The notes under the pieces: model-generated
Told to the model about the DNA's origin: nothing
The model's input: only the letters and a program-made list of their open reading frames with translations
The model's database searches: none
Assembly (NCBI GenBank): GCA_023935145.1
Contig: CM043705.1
Span: forward strand, 53,733,584 to 53,797,583
DNA length: 64,000 nt
Source of the DNA: Bretschneidera sinensis
Lineage: Eukaryota; Streptophyta; Magnoliopsida; Brassicales; Akaniaceae
Direction: 5' to 3'
Shown: positions 21,886 through 33,589 of the stretch, piece by piece
How the letters are laid out: each line of letters begins with the position of its first letter
Numbering within the stretch: the first letter of the stretch is position 1
Position numbers and translations under genes: made by a program

Positions 21886-22340
21886 GGAACTGATGAAATC
21901 TTGCCCTAGAAAAACGCTGAAGCTCTAATACTAACTGACGCCGGGCAGAATAGCGATTATTCTGTAGGCTAGTCGAACAGATAGTTTACAGGGAGTAACA
22001 CAAGAAAAACTCTATAACAATACAGAGAAACTACTTTGATGCTTTATTTTAATTTATTCCAAAAATACAATAATGATGATTACGAAACCCTAAGACCTTA
22101 TTTAGAAGGTTGAAGCTAAGATAGAAAAATTAAATTAAGGCCGAATTTAAATTAAATAAAATAAAAAGTTTTCTAAAAACTAAAAACTGCCAATTTGAAG
22201 GTTTACACGTCGTTTTTTGACTTAAAAATGATAATGCTCAGTAGAAAATACTTAATTTTGCCCGGAAGCCCGTTTCCAATCAGACTAGGGTCTTTGGGCC
22301 CCAATCCGAGCCCGTGGCCCGCTAAACGATGTAAACCGGC

Positions 22341-22826
22341 CTACGTAGCCCACTCGCCATTTGACAACTCAGCATCATCTGACTCGGATCCTCTTGCATC
22401 AGTCGCCCTGGGTTGGAAAGAACTCGTCCTTGAGTTCACAATAGCCACATCGAAATCCCCAAAACAAGGACTCAAGTGTTTCGCATTAAAGACATCAGGC
22501 GGCAACCCAGGAAGAAGATCCTCTGGTATCAGGTCAGAAAACTCTGCTAACAGCAGTAAATCCACTCTGAAACCGAGATCTCCATAATGATCCTCCCGAC
22601 CACGGCGTTCCCCAAATCAAGCAGGATTGTGATGTGGGTTTTTGGAACTGGAATCGGAATCTTGATTTTCAATCTCACGATCACCGAAATTTTGCACCGC
22701 TAGACGCTGGGTTAACTCTGCAACTTGCCGCTGTAAATCCTCAATCATCGCATCCTGAACGTTACGATCACGGCGTGGGGCTTCCTCGTTCGGAACCTGC
22801 CTGCGGCGACCACGACCACCAGCCAT
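22341..22826 (-). pseudogene. Array unit 6 ORF: D/A hybrid with the type-A stop
   Basis: The LTR and the pol-derived C-terminal part are type D (ARGSES, SNGEWAT, LLPGLPP). The gag part from about 22556 upward is type A and keeps its TGA stop near 22617. It marks the joint between the first and second higher-order repeat. Confidence 0.85.
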
Positions 22827-23281
22827 GGAACTGATAAAATCTTGCCCAAGGAAAACACTGAAGCTCTGATAACAACTGACGCCGGGCAGAATAACGATTA
22901 TTCTGCAGGCTAGTCGAACAGATAGTTCACAGGGAGTAACACAAGAAAAACCCTAAAACAATACAGAGAAACTACTCTGATGCTTTATTTTAATTTATTC
23001 CAAAAATACAATAATGATGATTATGAAACCCTAAGACCTTATTTATAAGGTCGACGTTAAAATAAGAAAATTAAATTAAGGCCTAATTTAAATAAAATAA
23101 AAGAAAAAGTTTCCTAAAAACTAAAAACTGCCAATTTGAAGGTCTAAATGTCATTTTTTGACATAAAAATGATAATGCTCAGTAAAAAATACTGAATTTT
23201 GCTCGGAAGCCCATTTCTAATCATACGAGGGTTTTTGGGGCCCAATCGGAGCCCGTGGCCCGCTAAACGATGTAAACCGGC

Positions 23282-23767
23282 CTAGGTAGCCCACTTGTCA
23301 TCTGACAACTCAACATCATCTGACTCAGATCCTCCTGCATCAGTCACCCCAGGTTGGAAAGAATTCGTCCTCGAATTCAAAATAGTCACATCGAAATCCC
23401 CAAAACAAGGACTCAAGTGTTTCTCATTAAAGACATCAGACGGTAACCCAGGAGGAAGATCCTCTGGTATCAGGTCAGAAAACTCTGCTAACAGAAACAA
23501 ATCCACTCTGAAACCGAGATCTCCATAATGATCCTCCCGACCACGGCATTCCCCAAATCAAGCAGGATTGTGATGTGGGTTTTCGGAACTGGAATTGGAA
23601 TCATGATCTTCAATCTCACGATCACCGAAATTTTGCACCGCTAGACGCTGGGTTAACTCTGCAACTTGCCGCTGTAAATCCTCAATCATCGCATCCTGAA
23701 CGTTATGATCACGGCGTGGGGCTTCCTCGTTCGGAACCTGCCTGCGGCGACCACGACCACCAGCCAT
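23282..23767 (-). pseudogene. Array unit 7 ORF (type B)
   Basis: Apart from a few scattered substitutions it is a copy of unit 2, including the TGA stop (near 23558) and the private residues LFLLAEF and FNEKHLS. Confidence 0.85.
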
Positions 23768-24221
23768 GGGACTGATAAAATCTTGCCCAAGGAAAACACT
23801 GAAGCTCTGATCACAACTGACGCCGGGCAGAATAACGATTATTCTGCAGGCTAGTCGAACAGATAGTTCACAGGGAGTAACACAAGAAAAACCCTAAAAC
23901 AATACAAAGAAACTACTCTGATGCTTTATTTTAATTTATTCCAAAAATACAATAATGATGATTATGAAACCCTAAGACCTTATTTATAAGGTCGAAGCTA
24001 AAATAGAAAAATTAAATTAAGGCCGAATTTAAATTAAATAAAATAAAATGTTTTCTAAAAACTGAAAACTGCAAATTTGAAGGTCTAAACGTCGTTTTTT
24101 GACTTAAAAATGATAATGCATAGTTAAAATACTGAATTTTGCCCGGAAGCCCGTTTCCAATCAGACAAGGGTCATTGGGGCCCAATCCATGCCCGTGGCC
24201 CGCTAAACAATGTAAATTGGC

Positions 24222-24713
24222 CTAGGTAGCCCACTTGCCATCTGACAACTCAGCATCATTTGACTCGGATCCTCCTGCATCAGTCGCCCTAGGTTGGAAA
24301 GAACTCGTCCTTGAGTTCACAATAGCCACATCGAAATCCCCAAAACAAGGACTCAAGTGTTTCGCATTCAAGACATCAGGCGGCAACCCAGGAAGAAGAT
24401 CCTCTGGTATCAGGTCAGAAAACTCTGCTAACAGCAGCAAATCCACTCTGAAACCGAGATCTCCATAACGATCCTCCCGACCACGGCGTTCCCCAAATCG
24501 AGCAGGATTGTGATGTGGGTTTTCGGAACTGGAATCGGAATCGTGATCTTCAATCTCACGATCACCGAAATTTTGCACCGCTAGACGCTGGGTTAACTCT
24601 GCAACTTGCCGCTGTAAATCCTCAATCATCGCATCCTGAACGTTACGATCACGGCATGGGGCTTCCTCGTTTGGAACCTGCACGCAGCGACCACGACCAT
24701 GACCACCAGCCAT
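24222..24713 (-). CDS. Array unit 8 (type C): intact chimeric ORF, 163 aa
   Basis: Open throughout. It differs from unit 3 by only a handful of residues (for example GRCVQ for GRRVQ, RYGDLGFRVDL for CYGDLDFRVDL). Confidence 0.75.
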   Translation of the reverse strand: MAGGHGRGRCVQVPNEEAPCRDRNVQDAMIEDLQRQVAELTQRLAVQNFGDREIEDHDSDSSSENPHHNPARFGERRGREDRYGDLGFRVDLLLLAEFSDLIPEDLLPGLPPDVLNAKHLSPCFGDFDVAIVNSRTSSFQPRATDAGGSESNDAELSDGKWAT

Positions 24714-25168
24714 GGAACTGATGAAATCTTGCCCTAGAAAAACGCTGAAGCTCTAATACTAACTGACGCCGGGCAGAATAGCGATTATTCTGTAGGCTAG
24801 TCGAACAGATAGTTTACAGGGAGTAACACAAGAAAAACTCTATAACAATACAGAGAAACTACTTTGATGCTTTATTTTAATTTATTCCAAAAATACAATA
24901 ATGATGATTACAAAACCCTAAGACCTTATTTAGAAGGTTGAAGCTAAGATAGAAAAATTAAATTAAGGCCGAATTTAAATTAAATAAAATAAAAAGTTTT
25001 CTAAAAACTAAAAACTGCCAATTTGAAGGTTTACACGTCGTTTTTTGACTTAAAAATGATAATGCTCAGTAGAAAATACTGAATTTTTCCCGGAAGCCCG
25101 TTTACAATCAGACTAGGGTCTTTCGGCCCCAATCCGAGCCCGTGGCCCGCTAAACGATGTAAACCGGC

Positions 25169-25660
25169 CTAGGTAGCCCACTCGCCATTTGACAACTCAG
25201 CATCATCTGACTCGGATCCTCTTGCATCAGTCGCCCTGGGTTGGAAAGAACTCGTCCTTGAGTTCACAATAGCCACATCGAAATCCCCAAAACAAGGACT
25301 CAAGTGTTTCGCATTAAAGACATCAGGCAGCAACCCAGGAAGAAGATTCTCTGGTATCAGGTCAGAAAACTCTGCTAACAGCAGCAAATCCACTCTGAAA
25401 CCGAGATCTCCATAACGATCCTCCCGACCACGGCGTTCCCCAAATCGAGCAGGATTGTGATGTGGGTTTTCGGAACTGGAATCGGAATCGTGATCTTCAA
25501 TCTCAGGATCACCGATATTTTGCGCCGCTAGACGCTGGGTTAACTCTGCAACTTGCCGCTGTAAATCCTCAATCATCGCATCCTAAACATTACGATCACG
25601 GCGTGGGGCTTCCTCGTTCGGAACCTGCCCGCGGCGACCACGACAACGACCACCAGCCAT
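25169..25660 (-). pseudogene. Array unit 9 ORF (type D)
   Basis: Carries the same TAG as unit 4 (about 25585). Private change EDLLPG to ENLLPG. Confidence 0.85.
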
Positions 25661-26115
25661 GGAACTGATGAAATCTTGCCCTAGAAAAGCGCTGAAGCTC
25701 TGATACCAACTGACACCAGGCATAATAGCGATTATTCTGCAGGCTAGTCGAACATATAGTTCATATGGAGTAACACAAGAAAAACTCTAAAACAATACTG
25801 AGAAACTACTCTGATGCTTTATTTTAATTTATTCCAAAAATACAATAATGATGATTACGAAACCCTAAGACCTTATTTATAAGGTCGAAGCTAAGATAGG
25901 AAAATTAAATTAAGGCCGAATTTAAATTAAATAAAATAAAAAGTTTTCTAAAAACTAAAAACTGCCAATTTGGAGGTCTAAACGTCGTTTTTTGACTTAA
26001 AAATGACAATGCTCAGTATAAAATATTGAATTTTGCCCAGAAGCCCGTTTCCAATCAGACTAGGGTCTTTTGGGCCCAATCCGAGCCTATGGCCCGTTAA
26101 ACAATGTAAATCGGC

Positions 26116-26601
26116 CTAGATAGCCCACTTGCCATCTGACAACTCAACATCATCTGACTCGGATCCTCCTGCATCAGTCGCCCTGGGTTGGAAAGAACTC
26201 GTCCTCGAGTTCACAATAGCCACATCGAAATCCCCAAAACAATGACTCAAGTGTTTCGCATTAAAGACATCAGGCGGCAACCCAGGAAGAAGATCCTCTG
26301 GTATCAGGTCAGAAAACTCTGCTAACAGCAGCAAATCCACTCTGAAACCGAGATCTCCATAACGATCCTCCCGACCACGGCGTTCCCCAAATCGAGCAGG
26401 ATTGTGATGTGGGTTTTCGGAACTGGAATCGGAATCGTGATCTTCAATCTCACGATCACCGAAATTTTGCACCGCTAGACGCTGGGTTAACTCTGCAACT
26501 TGCCGCTGTAAATCCTCAATCATCGCATCCTGAACGTTATGATCACGGCGTGGGACTTCCTCGTTCGGAACCTGCCTGCGGCGACCACGACCACCAGCCA
26601 C
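26116..26601 (-). CDS. Array unit 10: E/B hybrid, intact 161-aa ORF
   Basis: The C-terminal half is type E (KHLSHCFGD, WAI) and the N-terminal 40-50 residues are type B (GRRRQVPNEE, RRDHNVQ). The exchange has joined an E half free of stops to the B half lying outside the stop codon, so the product is open again. The annotated start codon context on the plus strand is cagccacgg rather than cagccatgg: the usual ATG is GTG here (26601), so a standard start is lost and the next Met is at MIEDLQ. Confidence 0.65.
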   Translation of the reverse strand: MAGGRGRRRQVPNEEVPRRDHNVQDAMIEDLQRQVAELTQRLAVQNFGDREIEDHDSDSSSENPHHNPARFGERRGREDRYGDLGFRVDLLLLAEFSDLIPEDLLPGLPPDVFNAKHLSHCFGDFDVAIVNSRTSSFQPRATDAGGSESDDVELSDGKWAI

Positions 26602-27055
26602 GGGACTGATAAAATCTTGCCCAAGGAAAACACTGAAGCTCTGATCACAACTGACGCCGGGCAGAATAACGATTATTCTGCAGGCTAGTCGAACAGATAG
26701 TTCACAGGGAGTAACACAAGAAAAACCCTAAAACAATACAAAGAAACTACTCTGATGCTTTATTTTAATTTATTCCAAAAATACAATAATGATGATTATG
26801 AAACCCTAATACCTTATTTATAAGGTCGAAGCTAAAATAGAAAAATTAAATTAAGGCCGAATTTAAATTAAATAAAATAAAATGTTTTCTAAAAACTGAA
26901 AACTGCAAATTTGAAGGTCTAAACGTCGTTTTTTGACTTAAAAATGATAATGCTTAGTTAAAATACTGAATTTTGCCCGGAAGCCCGTTTCCAATCAGAC
27001 TAGGGTCATTGGGGCCCAATCCATGCCCGTGGCCCGCTAAACAATGTAAATCGGC

Positions 27056-27547
27056 CTAGGTAGCCCACTTGCCATCTGACAACTCAGCATCATTTGACTC
27101 GGATCCTCCTGCATCAGTCGCCCTGGGTTGGAAAGAACTCGTCCTTGAGTTCACAATAGCCACATCGAAATCCCCAAAACAAGGACTCAAGTGTTTCGCA
27201 TTCAAGACATCAGGCGGCAACCTAGGAAGAAGATCCTCTGGTATCAGGTCAGAAAACTCTACTAACAGCAGCAAATCCACTCTGAAACCGAGATCTCCAT
27301 AACGATCCTCCCGACCACGGCGTTCCCCAAATCGAGCAGGATTGTGATGTGGGTTTTCGGAACTGGAATCGGAATCGTGATCTTCAATCTCACGATCACC
27401 GAAATTTTGCACCGCTAGACGCTGGGTTAACTCTGCAACTTGCCGCTGTAAATCCTCAATCATCGCATCCTGAACGTTACGATCCCGGCATGGGGCTTCC
27501 TCGTTTGGAACCTGCACGCGGCGACCACGACCATGACCACCAGCCAT
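27056..27547 (-). CDS. Array unit 11 (type C): intact chimeric ORF, 163 aa
   Basis: Third copy of type C. Private changes LLLVEFSD and LLPRLPP. Confidence 0.75.
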   Translation of the reverse strand: MAGGHGRGRRVQVPNEEAPCRDRNVQDAMIEDLQRQVAELTQRLAVQNFGDREIEDHDSDSSSENPHHNPARFGERRGREDRYGDLGFRVDLLLLVEFSDLIPEDLLPRLPPDVLNAKHLSPCFGDFDVAIVNSRTSSFQPRATDAGGSESNDAELSDGKWAT

Positions 27548-28002
27548 GGAACTGATGAAATCTTGCCCTAGAAAAACGCTGAAGCTCTAATACTAACTGA
27601 CGCCGGGCAGAATAGCGATTATTCTGTAGGCTAGTCGAACAGATAGTTTACAGGGAGTAACACAAGAAAAACTCTATAACAATACAGAGAAACTACTTTG
27701 ATGCTTTATTTTAATTTATTCCAAAAATACAATAATGATGATTACGAAACCCTAAGACCTTATTTAGAAGGTTGAAGCTAAGATAGAAAAATTAAATTAA
27801 GGCCGAATTTAAATTAAATAAAATAAAAAGTTTTCTAAAAACTAAAAACTGCCAATTTGAAGGTTTACACGTCGTTTTTTGACTTAAAAATGATAATGCT
27901 CAGTAGAAAATACTGAATTTTGCCCGGAAGCCCGTTTCCAATCAGACTAGGGTCTTTGGGCCCCAATCCGAGCCCGTGGCCCGCTAAACGATGTAAACCG
28001 GC

Positions 28003-28494
28003 CTAGGTAGCCCACTCGCCATTTGACAACTCAGCATCATCTGACTCGGATCCTCTTGCATCAGTCGCCCTGGGTTGGAAAGAACTCGTCCTTGAGTTCA
28101 CAATAGCCACATCGAAATCCCCAAAACAAGGACTCAAGTGTTTCGCATTAAAGACATCAGGCAACAACCCAGGAAGAAGATCCTCTGGTATCAGGTCAGA
28201 AAACTCTGCTAACAGCAGCAAATCCACTCTGAAACCGAGATCTCCATAACGATCCTCCCGACCACGGCGTTCCCCAAATCGAGCAGGATTGTGATGTGGG
28301 TTTTCGGAACTGGAATCGGAATCGTGATCTTCAATCTCAGGATCACCGATATTTTGCGCCGCTAGACGCTGGGTTAACTCTGCAACTTGCCGCTGTAAAT
28401 CCTCAATCATCGCATCCTAAACATTACGATCACGGCGTGGGGCTTCCTCGTTCGGAACCTGCCCGCGGCGACCACGACCACGACCACCAGCCAT
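28003..28494 (-). pseudogene. Array unit 12 ORF (type D)
   Basis: Third copy of type D, with the same TAG near 28419. The downstream Met would give 135 residues. Confidence 0.85.
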
Positions 28495-28948
28495 GGAACT
28501 GATGAAATCTTGCCCTAGAAAAGCGCTGAAGCTCTGATACCAACTGACACCAGGCAGAATAGCGATTATTCTGCAGGCTAGTCGAACATATAGTTCATAT
28601 GGAGTAACACAAGAAAAACTCTAAAACAATACTGAGAAACTACTCTGATGCTTTATTTTAATTTATTCCAAAAATACAATAATGATGAATACAAAACCCT
28701 ATACCCTATTTATAAGGTCGAAGCTAAGATGGGAAAATTAAATTAAGGCCGAATTTAAATTAAATAAAATAAAAAGTTTTCTAAAAACTAAAAACTGCCA
28801 ATTTAGAGGTCTAAACGTCGTTTTTTGACTTAAAAATGACAATGCTAAGTATAAAATATTGAATTTTGCCCAGAAGCCCGTTTCCAATCAGACTAGGGTC
28901 TTTTGGGCCCAATCCGAGCCTATGGCCCGTTAAACAATGTAAATCGGC

Positions 28949-29440
28949 CTAGATAGCCCACTTGCCATCTGACAACTCAGCATCATCTGACTCGGATCCT
29001 CCTGCATCAGTCGCCCTGGGTTGGAAAGAACTCGTCCTCGAGTTCACAATAGCCACATCGAAATCCCCAAAACAATGACTCAAGTGTTTCGCATTAAAGA
29101 CATCAGGCGGTAACCCAGCTGGAAGATCCTCTGGTATCAGGTCAGAAAACTCTACTAAAAGCGGCAAATCCACTCTGAAACCGAGATCTCCATAACGATC
29201 CTCCCGACCACGGCGTTCCCCAAATCGAGCAGGATTGTGATGTGGGTTTTCGAAACTAGAATTGGAATCGTGATCTTCAATCTCACGATCACCAAAATTT
29301 TGCACCGCTAGACACTGGGTTAACTCTGCAACTTGCCGCTGTAAATCATCAATCATCGCATCCTGAACGTTACGATCACGGCGTGGGGCTTCCTCGTTCG
29401 GAACCTGCCCGCGGCGACCACGACCACGACCACCAGCCAT
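28949..29440 (-). CDS. Array unit 13: E-like LTR side, intact ORF, 163 aa
   Basis: The LTR and C-terminus are E-like (WAI), while the gag part has the less derived GRGRRGQVPNEEAPRRDRN form and private MIDDLQRQ, LTQCLAVQN, LPAGLPP. It begins the older, more diverged right half of the array, where no five-unit order is seen. Confidence 0.72.
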   Translation of the reverse strand: MAGGRGRGRRGQVPNEEAPRRDRNVQDAMIDDLQRQVAELTQCLAVQNFGDREIEDHDSNSSFENPHHNPARFGERRGREDRYGDLGFRVDLPLLVEFSDLIPEDLPAGLPPDVFNAKHLSHCFGDFDVAIVNSRTSSFQPRATDAGGSESDDAELSDGKWAI

Positions 29441-29895
29441 GGAACTGATGAAATCTTGCCCTAGAAAAACGCTGAAGCTCTAATACTAACTGACACAGGG
29501 CAGAATAGCGATTATTCTGCAGGCTAGTTTAACAGATAGTTCACAGGGAGTAAAACAAGAAAAACCCTAAAACAATACAGAGAAACTACTCTGATCCTTT
29601 ATTTTAATTTATTCCAAAAATACAATAATAATGGTTACGAAACCCTAAGACTTTATTTATAAGGTCGAAGCTAAGATAGGAAAATTAAATTAAGGCCGAA
29701 TTTAAATTAAATAAAATAAAAAGTTTCCTAAAAACTAAAAACTGCCAATTTGAAGGTCTAAACATCGTTCTTTGACTTAAAAATGATAATGCTTAGTATT
29801 AAATACTGAATTTTGCCCGGAAGCCCGTTTCCAATCAGAATAGGGTCTTTGGGGCCAAATCTGAGCCCGTAGCCCGCTAAACGATGTAAACCGGC

Positions 29896-30387
29896 CTAGG
29901 TAGCCCACTTACCATCTGACAACTTAGCATCATCTGACTCGGATCCTCCTGCATCAGTCGCCCTAGGTTGGAAAGAACTCGTCCTCGAGTTCACAATAGC
30001 CACATCGAAATCACCAAAACAATGACTCAAGTGTTTCGCATTAAAGACATCAAGCGGCAACCCAGGAGGAAGATCCTCTGGTATCAGGTCAAAAAACTCT
30101 GCTAACAGCAGCAAATCCAGTCTGAATCTAAGATCTCCATAACGATCCTCCCGACCATGGCGTTCCCCAAATCGAGCTGGATTGTGATGTGGGTTTTCGG
30201 AATTGGAATCGGAATCGTGATCTTCAATCTCACGATCACCGAAATTTTGCGCCGCTAGACGCTGGGTTAACTCTGCAACTTGCCGCTGTAAATCCTCAAT
30301 CATCACATCCTGAACGTTACGATCACGGCGTGGGGCTTCCTCGTTCGGAACCTGCCCGCGGCGACCACGACCACGACCACCAGCCAT
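29896..30387 (-). CDS. Array unit 14: intact ORF, 163 aa
   Basis: Open throughout. Private changes QDVMIEDL, SDSNSENP, RFRLDLLLLAEFFD. It shares SNSENP and RLDLL features with unit 17, so these two are probably close relatives. Confidence 0.72.
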   Translation of the reverse strand: MAGGRGRGRRGQVPNEEAPRRDRNVQDVMIEDLQRQVAELTQRLAAQNFGDREIEDHDSDSNSENPHHNPARFGERHGREDRYGDLRFRLDLLLLAEFFDLIPEDLPPGLPLDVFNAKHLSHCFGDFDVAIVNSRTSSFQPRATDAGGSESDDAKLSDGKWAT

Positions 30388-30842
30388 TGAACTGGTGAAA
30401 TCTTGCCCTAAAAAAACGCTGAAGCTCTGATACCAACTGACGCCGGGCAGAATAGCGATTATTCTGCAGGCTAGTCGAACATATAGTTCATATGGAGTAA
30501 CACAAGAAAAACTCTAAAACAATACTAAGAAACTACTCTGATTCTTTATTTTAATTTATTCCAAAAATACAATAATGATGATTACGAAACCCTAAGACCT
30601 TATTTATAAGGTCGAAGCTAAGATAGGAAAATTAAATTAAGGCCGAATTTAAATTAAATAAAATAAAAAGTTTCCTAAAAACTAAAAACTGCCAATTTGA
30701 AGGTCTAAACGTCGTTTTTTGACTCAAAAATGACAATGCTCAGTATAAAATGTTGAATTTTGCCTAAAAGCCCGTTTCCAATCAGACTAGGGTCTTTTGG
30801 GCCCAATCCGAGCCTATGGCCCGTTAAACGATGTAAACCGAC

Positions 30843-31328
30843 CTAGGTAGCCCACTTGCCATCTGACAACTCAGCATCATCTGACTTGGATCCTCCTGCA
30901 TCAGTCGCCCTGGGTTGGAAAGAACTCGTCCCCGAGTTCACAATAGCCACATCGAAATCCCCAAAACAATGACTCAAGTGTTTCGCATTAAAGACATCAG
31001 GCGGTAACCTAGGAGGAAGATCCTCTGGTATCAGGTCAGAAAACTTTACTAACAGCGGCAAATCCACTTTGAAACCGAGATCTCCATAATGATCCTCTCG
31101 ACCATGGCGTTCCCCAAATCGAGCAGGATTGTGATGTGGGTTTTCGAAACTGGAATTGGAATCGTGATCTTCAATCTCACGATCAGCGAAATTTTGCGTC
31201 GCTAGATGCTGGGTTAACTCTGCAACTTGCCGCTGTAAATCCTCAATCATCGCATCCTGAACGTTACGATCACGGCGTGGGGCTTCCTCGTTCGGAACCT
31301 GCCCTCGGCGACCACGACCACCAGCCAT
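30843..31328 (-). CDS. Array unit 15: intact ORF, 161 aa
   Basis: Open throughout, with GRRGQVPNEE lacking one Gly-Arg pair. Private changes LTQHLATQNFADRE, GFKVDLPLLVKFSD, VNSGTSSFQ. Confidence 0.72.
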   Translation of the reverse strand: MAGGRGRRGQVPNEEAPRRDRNVQDAMIEDLQRQVAELTQHLATQNFADREIEDHDSNSSFENPHHNPARFGERHGREDHYGDLGFKVDLPLLVKFSDLIPEDLPPRLPPDVFNAKHLSHCFGDFDVAIVNSGTSSFQPRATDAGGSKSDDAELSDGKWAT

Positions 31329-31753
31329 GGAACTGATGAAATCTTTCCCTAGGAAAACACTGAAGCTCCGATATCAACTGACACCGAGCAGAATAGCGAT
31401 TATTCTGCAGGCTAGTCGGAGAAATAGTTCACAGGGATTAACACAAGAAAAACCCTAAAACAATACATATAAACTACTCTGATGCTTTATTTTAATTTAT
31501 TCCAAAAATACAATAATGATGATTACGAAACCCTAACGACCTTATTTATAAGGCCGAATTTAAATTAAATAAAATAAAAAGTTTCCTAAAAACTAAAAAC
31601 TGCCAATTTGAAGGTCTAAACGTCGTTTTTTGACTTCAAAATGACAATGCTCAGTATAAAATATTGAATTTTGCCTAGAAGCCCGTTTTCAATCAGACTA
31701 GGATCTTTTGGGCCCAATCCGAGCCTGTGGCCCATTAAACGATGTAAACAGGC

Positions 31754-32245
31754 CTAGGTAGCCCACTTGCCATCTGACAACTCAGCATCATCTGACTCGG
31801 ATCCTCCTGCATCAGTCGCCCTGGGTTGGAAAGAACTCGTCCTCGAGTTCACAATAACTACATCGAAATCCCCAAAACAAGGACTCAAGTGTTTCGCATT
31901 AAAGACATCAGGCGGTAACCCAGGAAGAAGATCCTCTGGTATCAGGTCAGAAAACTCTGCTAACAGCAGCAAATCCACTCTGAAACCGAGATCTCCATAA
32001 CGATCCTCCCGACCACGGCGTTCCCCAAATCGAGCAGGATTGTGATGTGGGTTTTCGGAACTAGAATCGAAATCGTGATATTCAATCTCACGATCACCGA
32101 AATTTTGCGCCGCTAGACGCTGGGTTAACTCTGCAACTTTCTGCTGTAAATCCTCAATCATCGCATCCTGAATGTTACGATCACGGCGTGGGGCTTCCTC
32201 GTTCGGAACCTGCCCGCGGCGACCACGACCACGACCACCAGCCAT
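31754..32245 (-). CDS. Array unit 16: intact ORF, 163 aa
   Basis: Open throughout, with QDAMIEDLQQKVAELTQ and IEYHDFDSSSENP. Its LTR (31379) has a ~30-bp deletion just downstream of the TATA-like sequence. Confidence 0.72.
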   Translation of the reverse strand: MAGGRGRGRRGQVPNEEAPRRDRNIQDAMIEDLQQKVAELTQRLAAQNFGDREIEYHDFDSSSENPHHNPARFGERRGREDRYGDLGFRVDLLLLAEFSDLIPEDLLPGLPPDVFNAKHLSPCFGDFDVVIVNSRTSSFQPRATDAGGSESDDAELSDGKWAT

Positions 32246-32700
32246 GGAACTGATGAAATCTTGCCCTAGAAAAACGCTGAAACTCTAATACTAACTGACA
32301 CCGGGCAGAATAGCGATTATTCTGCATGCTAGTCAAACAGATAGTTCACAGGGAGTAACACAAGAAAAATCCTAAAACAATACAGAGAAACTACTCTGAT
32401 GCTTTATTTTAATTTATTCAAAAAATACAATAATGATGATTACAAAACCCTAAGACCTTATTTATAAGGTCGAAGCTAAGATAGAAAAATTAAATTAAGG
32501 TTGAATTTAAATTAAATAAAATAAAAAGTTTCATAAAAACTAAAAACTGCCAATTTTAAGGTCTAAACGTCGTTTTTTGACTTAAAAATGATAATGCTTA
32601 GTATAAAGTACTGCATTTTGCCCGGAAGCCCGTTTCCAATCAGACTAAGGTCCTTGGGGCCCAATCCATGCCCGTGGCCCGCTAAACGATGTAAACCGAC

Positions 32701-33192
32701 CTAGGTAGCCCACTCGCCATCTGACAACTCAGCATCATGTGACTCGGATCCTCCTGTATCAGTCGCCATGGGTTGGAAAGAACTCGTCCTCGAGTTCACA
32801 ATAGCCACATCGAAATCCCCAAAACAAGGACTCAAGTGTTTCGCATTAAAGACATCAAGCGGCAACCCAGGAGGAAGATCCTCTGGTATCAGGTCAGAAA
32901 ACTTTGCTAACATAAGCAAATCCAGTCTAAAACCGAGATCTTCATAACGATCCTCCCGACCATGGCGTTCCCCAAATCGAGCAGGATTGTGATGTGGGTT
33001 TTCGGAATTGGAATCGGAATCTTGTTCTTCAATCTCACGATTACCAAAATTTTGCGCTGCTAGACGCTGGGTTAACTCTGCAACTTGTCGCTGTAAATCC
33101 TCAATCATCGCATCCTGAATGTTACGATCACGGCGTGGGGCTTCCTCGTTCGGAACCTGCCCGCGGCGACCACGACCACGACCACCAGCCAT
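32701..33192 (-). CDS. Array unit 17: intact ORF, 163 aa
   Basis: Open throughout. Private changes FGNREIEEQD, RYEDLGFRLDLLMLAKFSD, SFQPMATDT. It keeps a good primer-binding site complement (gctctgatacca) at about 33230. Confidence 0.72.
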   Translation of the reverse strand: MAGGRGRGRRGQVPNEEAPRRDRNIQDAMIEDLQRQVAELTQRLAAQNFGNREIEEQDSDSNSENPHHNPARFGERHGREDRYEDLGFRLDLLMLAKFSDLIPEDLPPGLPLDVFNAKHLSPCFGDFDVAIVNSRTSSFQPMATDTGGSESHDAELSDGEWAT

Positions 33193-33589
33193 GGAACTGA
33201 TGAAATCTTGCCCTAGAAAAGCGCTGAAGCTCTGATACCAACTGATGCCGGGCAGAATAGCGATTATTCTGCAGGCTAGTCGAACATATAGTTCTTATGG
33301 AGTAACACAAGAAAAACTCTAAAACAATACAGAGAAACCCTAAGACCTTATTTATAAGGTCGAAGCTAAGATAGGAAAATTAATTAAGGCTGAATTTAAA
33401 TTAAATAAAATAAAAAGTTTCCTAAAAACTAAAAACTGCCAATTTGAAGGTCTAAACGTCGTTTTTTGACTTAAAAATGACAATGCTTAGTATAAAATAT
33501 TGAATTTTGCCCAGAAGCCCGTTTCCAGTCAGACTAGGGTCTTTTGGGCCCAATCCGAGCCTATGGCCCGTTAAACGATGTAAACCGGC

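Larger units (their letters stand above)
17213..28544 (-). repeat. Higher-order repeat of five units (4722 bp)
   Basis: Units fall into types by shared substitutions: A B C D E, then (D/A hybrid) B C D (E/B hybrid), then C D. Corresponding LTR starts are exactly 4722 bp apart (18155/22877, 19096/23818, 20042/24764, 20989/25711), and the third C-D pair lies 2834 bp further on. The hybrid unit at 21936-22876 is D-like up to about 22516 and A-like from about 22556. The hybrid at 25711-26651 is E-like to about 26430 and B-like from about 26477. These joints are what unequal crossing-over between out-of-register copies would leave. Confidence 0.88.
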
